Shown: in pieces, positions 63,858 through 64,000 of the stretch
Layout of the letters: every line of letters starts with the position of its first letter
Numbering within the stretch: position 1 is the first letter of the stretch
From: an uncultured Clostridia bacterium
GTDB lineage: Bacteria > Bacillota > Clostridia > Oscillospirales > Ruminococcaceae
DNA length: 64,000 nucleotides
Reading direction: 5' to 3'
Assembly: GCA_947632025.1 (NCBI GenBank)
Contig: CANRNN010000005.1
Span: forward strand, 62,001-126,000
The notes under the pieces: model-generated
What the model was told of the DNA's origin: nothing
Database searches by the model: none
Seen by the model: only the letters and a program-made list of their open reading frames with translations
Position numbers and translations under genes: made by a program

Positions 63858-64000
63858 ATGGATTTCAAGTCGGCGATTTCCCATTTCAAAACGATAACAC
63901 GTCACCGTCATCAGGTGATGATACATTGCGCCAAGGCGGGAATTTTACGGCAGGGCTTGCTTCACGACCTGTCGAAATATTCGCCCACGGAGTTTATCCA
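63858..64000 (+). CDS. DUF5662 family protein, N-terminal part (3' end outside window)
   Basis: 47 codons to the window edge. 'FKTITRHRHQVMIHCAKAGILRQGLLHDLSKYSPTEF' shows the HD-like His-Asp arrangement (LLHDLSK) of DUF5662. GGAGTAAATT precedes the ATG, eleven bases after ribU, so it may share ribU's riboswitch. Function unknown. Confidence 0.75.
   Translation, partial: MDFKSAISHFKTITRHRHQVMIHCAKAGILRQGLLHDLSKYSPTEFI

Overview
The window looks like chromosomal core sequence from an anaerobic, spore-forming clostridium, probably in the Oscillospirales / Ruminococcaceae. Gene content supports this: SpoIIID, a YlmC/YmxH-type protein, the tilS-hpt-ftsH, mreBCD-mrdA, plsX-rnc-smc-ftsY and yqeK-rsfS gene orders, acetate kinase plus D-lactate dehydrogenase fermentation, and a T-box leader. 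The lineage is inferred from gene order and family resemblance only. I recognise no rRNA, tRNA, transposase, prophage or CRISPR. Non-ATG starts (TTG, GTG, one ATC) are frequent.

Layout: 1-3,100 tilS (partial), hpt, ftsH. 3,100-5,000 a GNAT enzyme, a zinc-ribbon membrane protein and a DUF218 membrane protein. 5,191-9,027 (minus strand) an operon tmcAL-murL-murD2. 9,189-10,394 ackA, followed by a 616-bp spacer with new-looking repeats. 11,011-17,364 the shape/division cluster mreB-mreC-mreD-mrdA-minD-mgsA, without minC and minE. 17,493-23,574 recO, mutS2, pdxK-like, D-LDH and an MBL hydrolase. 23,602-27,361 a Phe T-box leader and pheST. 27,484-31,242 enolase, an unknown exported protein, then infC-rpmI-rplT behind a long attenuated leader. 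31,383-43,197 an rRNA methyltransferase, topA, trmFO, plsX, rnc, a radical SAM protein, smc and ftsY. 43,265-45,744 ITPase, yhbY, nadD, yqeK and rsfS. 45,907-50,639 rpsU, unknown and housekeeping genes, pepP-efp. 50,731-53,073 hisC-like and metY. 53,304-56,980 ABC-F, exonuclease, HAD and ylmC. 57,311-58,966 rpsB-tsf. 59,011-62,841 spoIIID (minus), a YnbB-type PLP enzyme, a CrtO-like membrane acyltransferase, a GNAT enzyme and yicC. 62,861-63,846 an FMN riboswitch and ribU. 63,858-end a DUF5662 gene (partial).

The most interesting system is murL-murD2. MurL matches, motif by motif, the epimerase that converts UDP-MurNAc-L-Ala-L-Glu to the D-Glu form. It overlaps by 11 nt a MurD-type ligase that lacks the lysine normally contacting D-Glu. 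This predicts that the cell adds L-Glu to the peptidoglycan precursor and inverts it afterwards, instead of using a free D-Glu pool. Second is an intergenic repeat family (three copies in the window) with a conserved ~45-bp body and a terminal hairpin whose bases differ between copies while pairing is kept. Other notable items are the ATC start and repeat-rich attenuated leader of infC, a duplicated promoter around the exported-protein gene, the loss of minC/minE from a conserved cluster, and an ABC-F protein with a degenerate second ATPase site.
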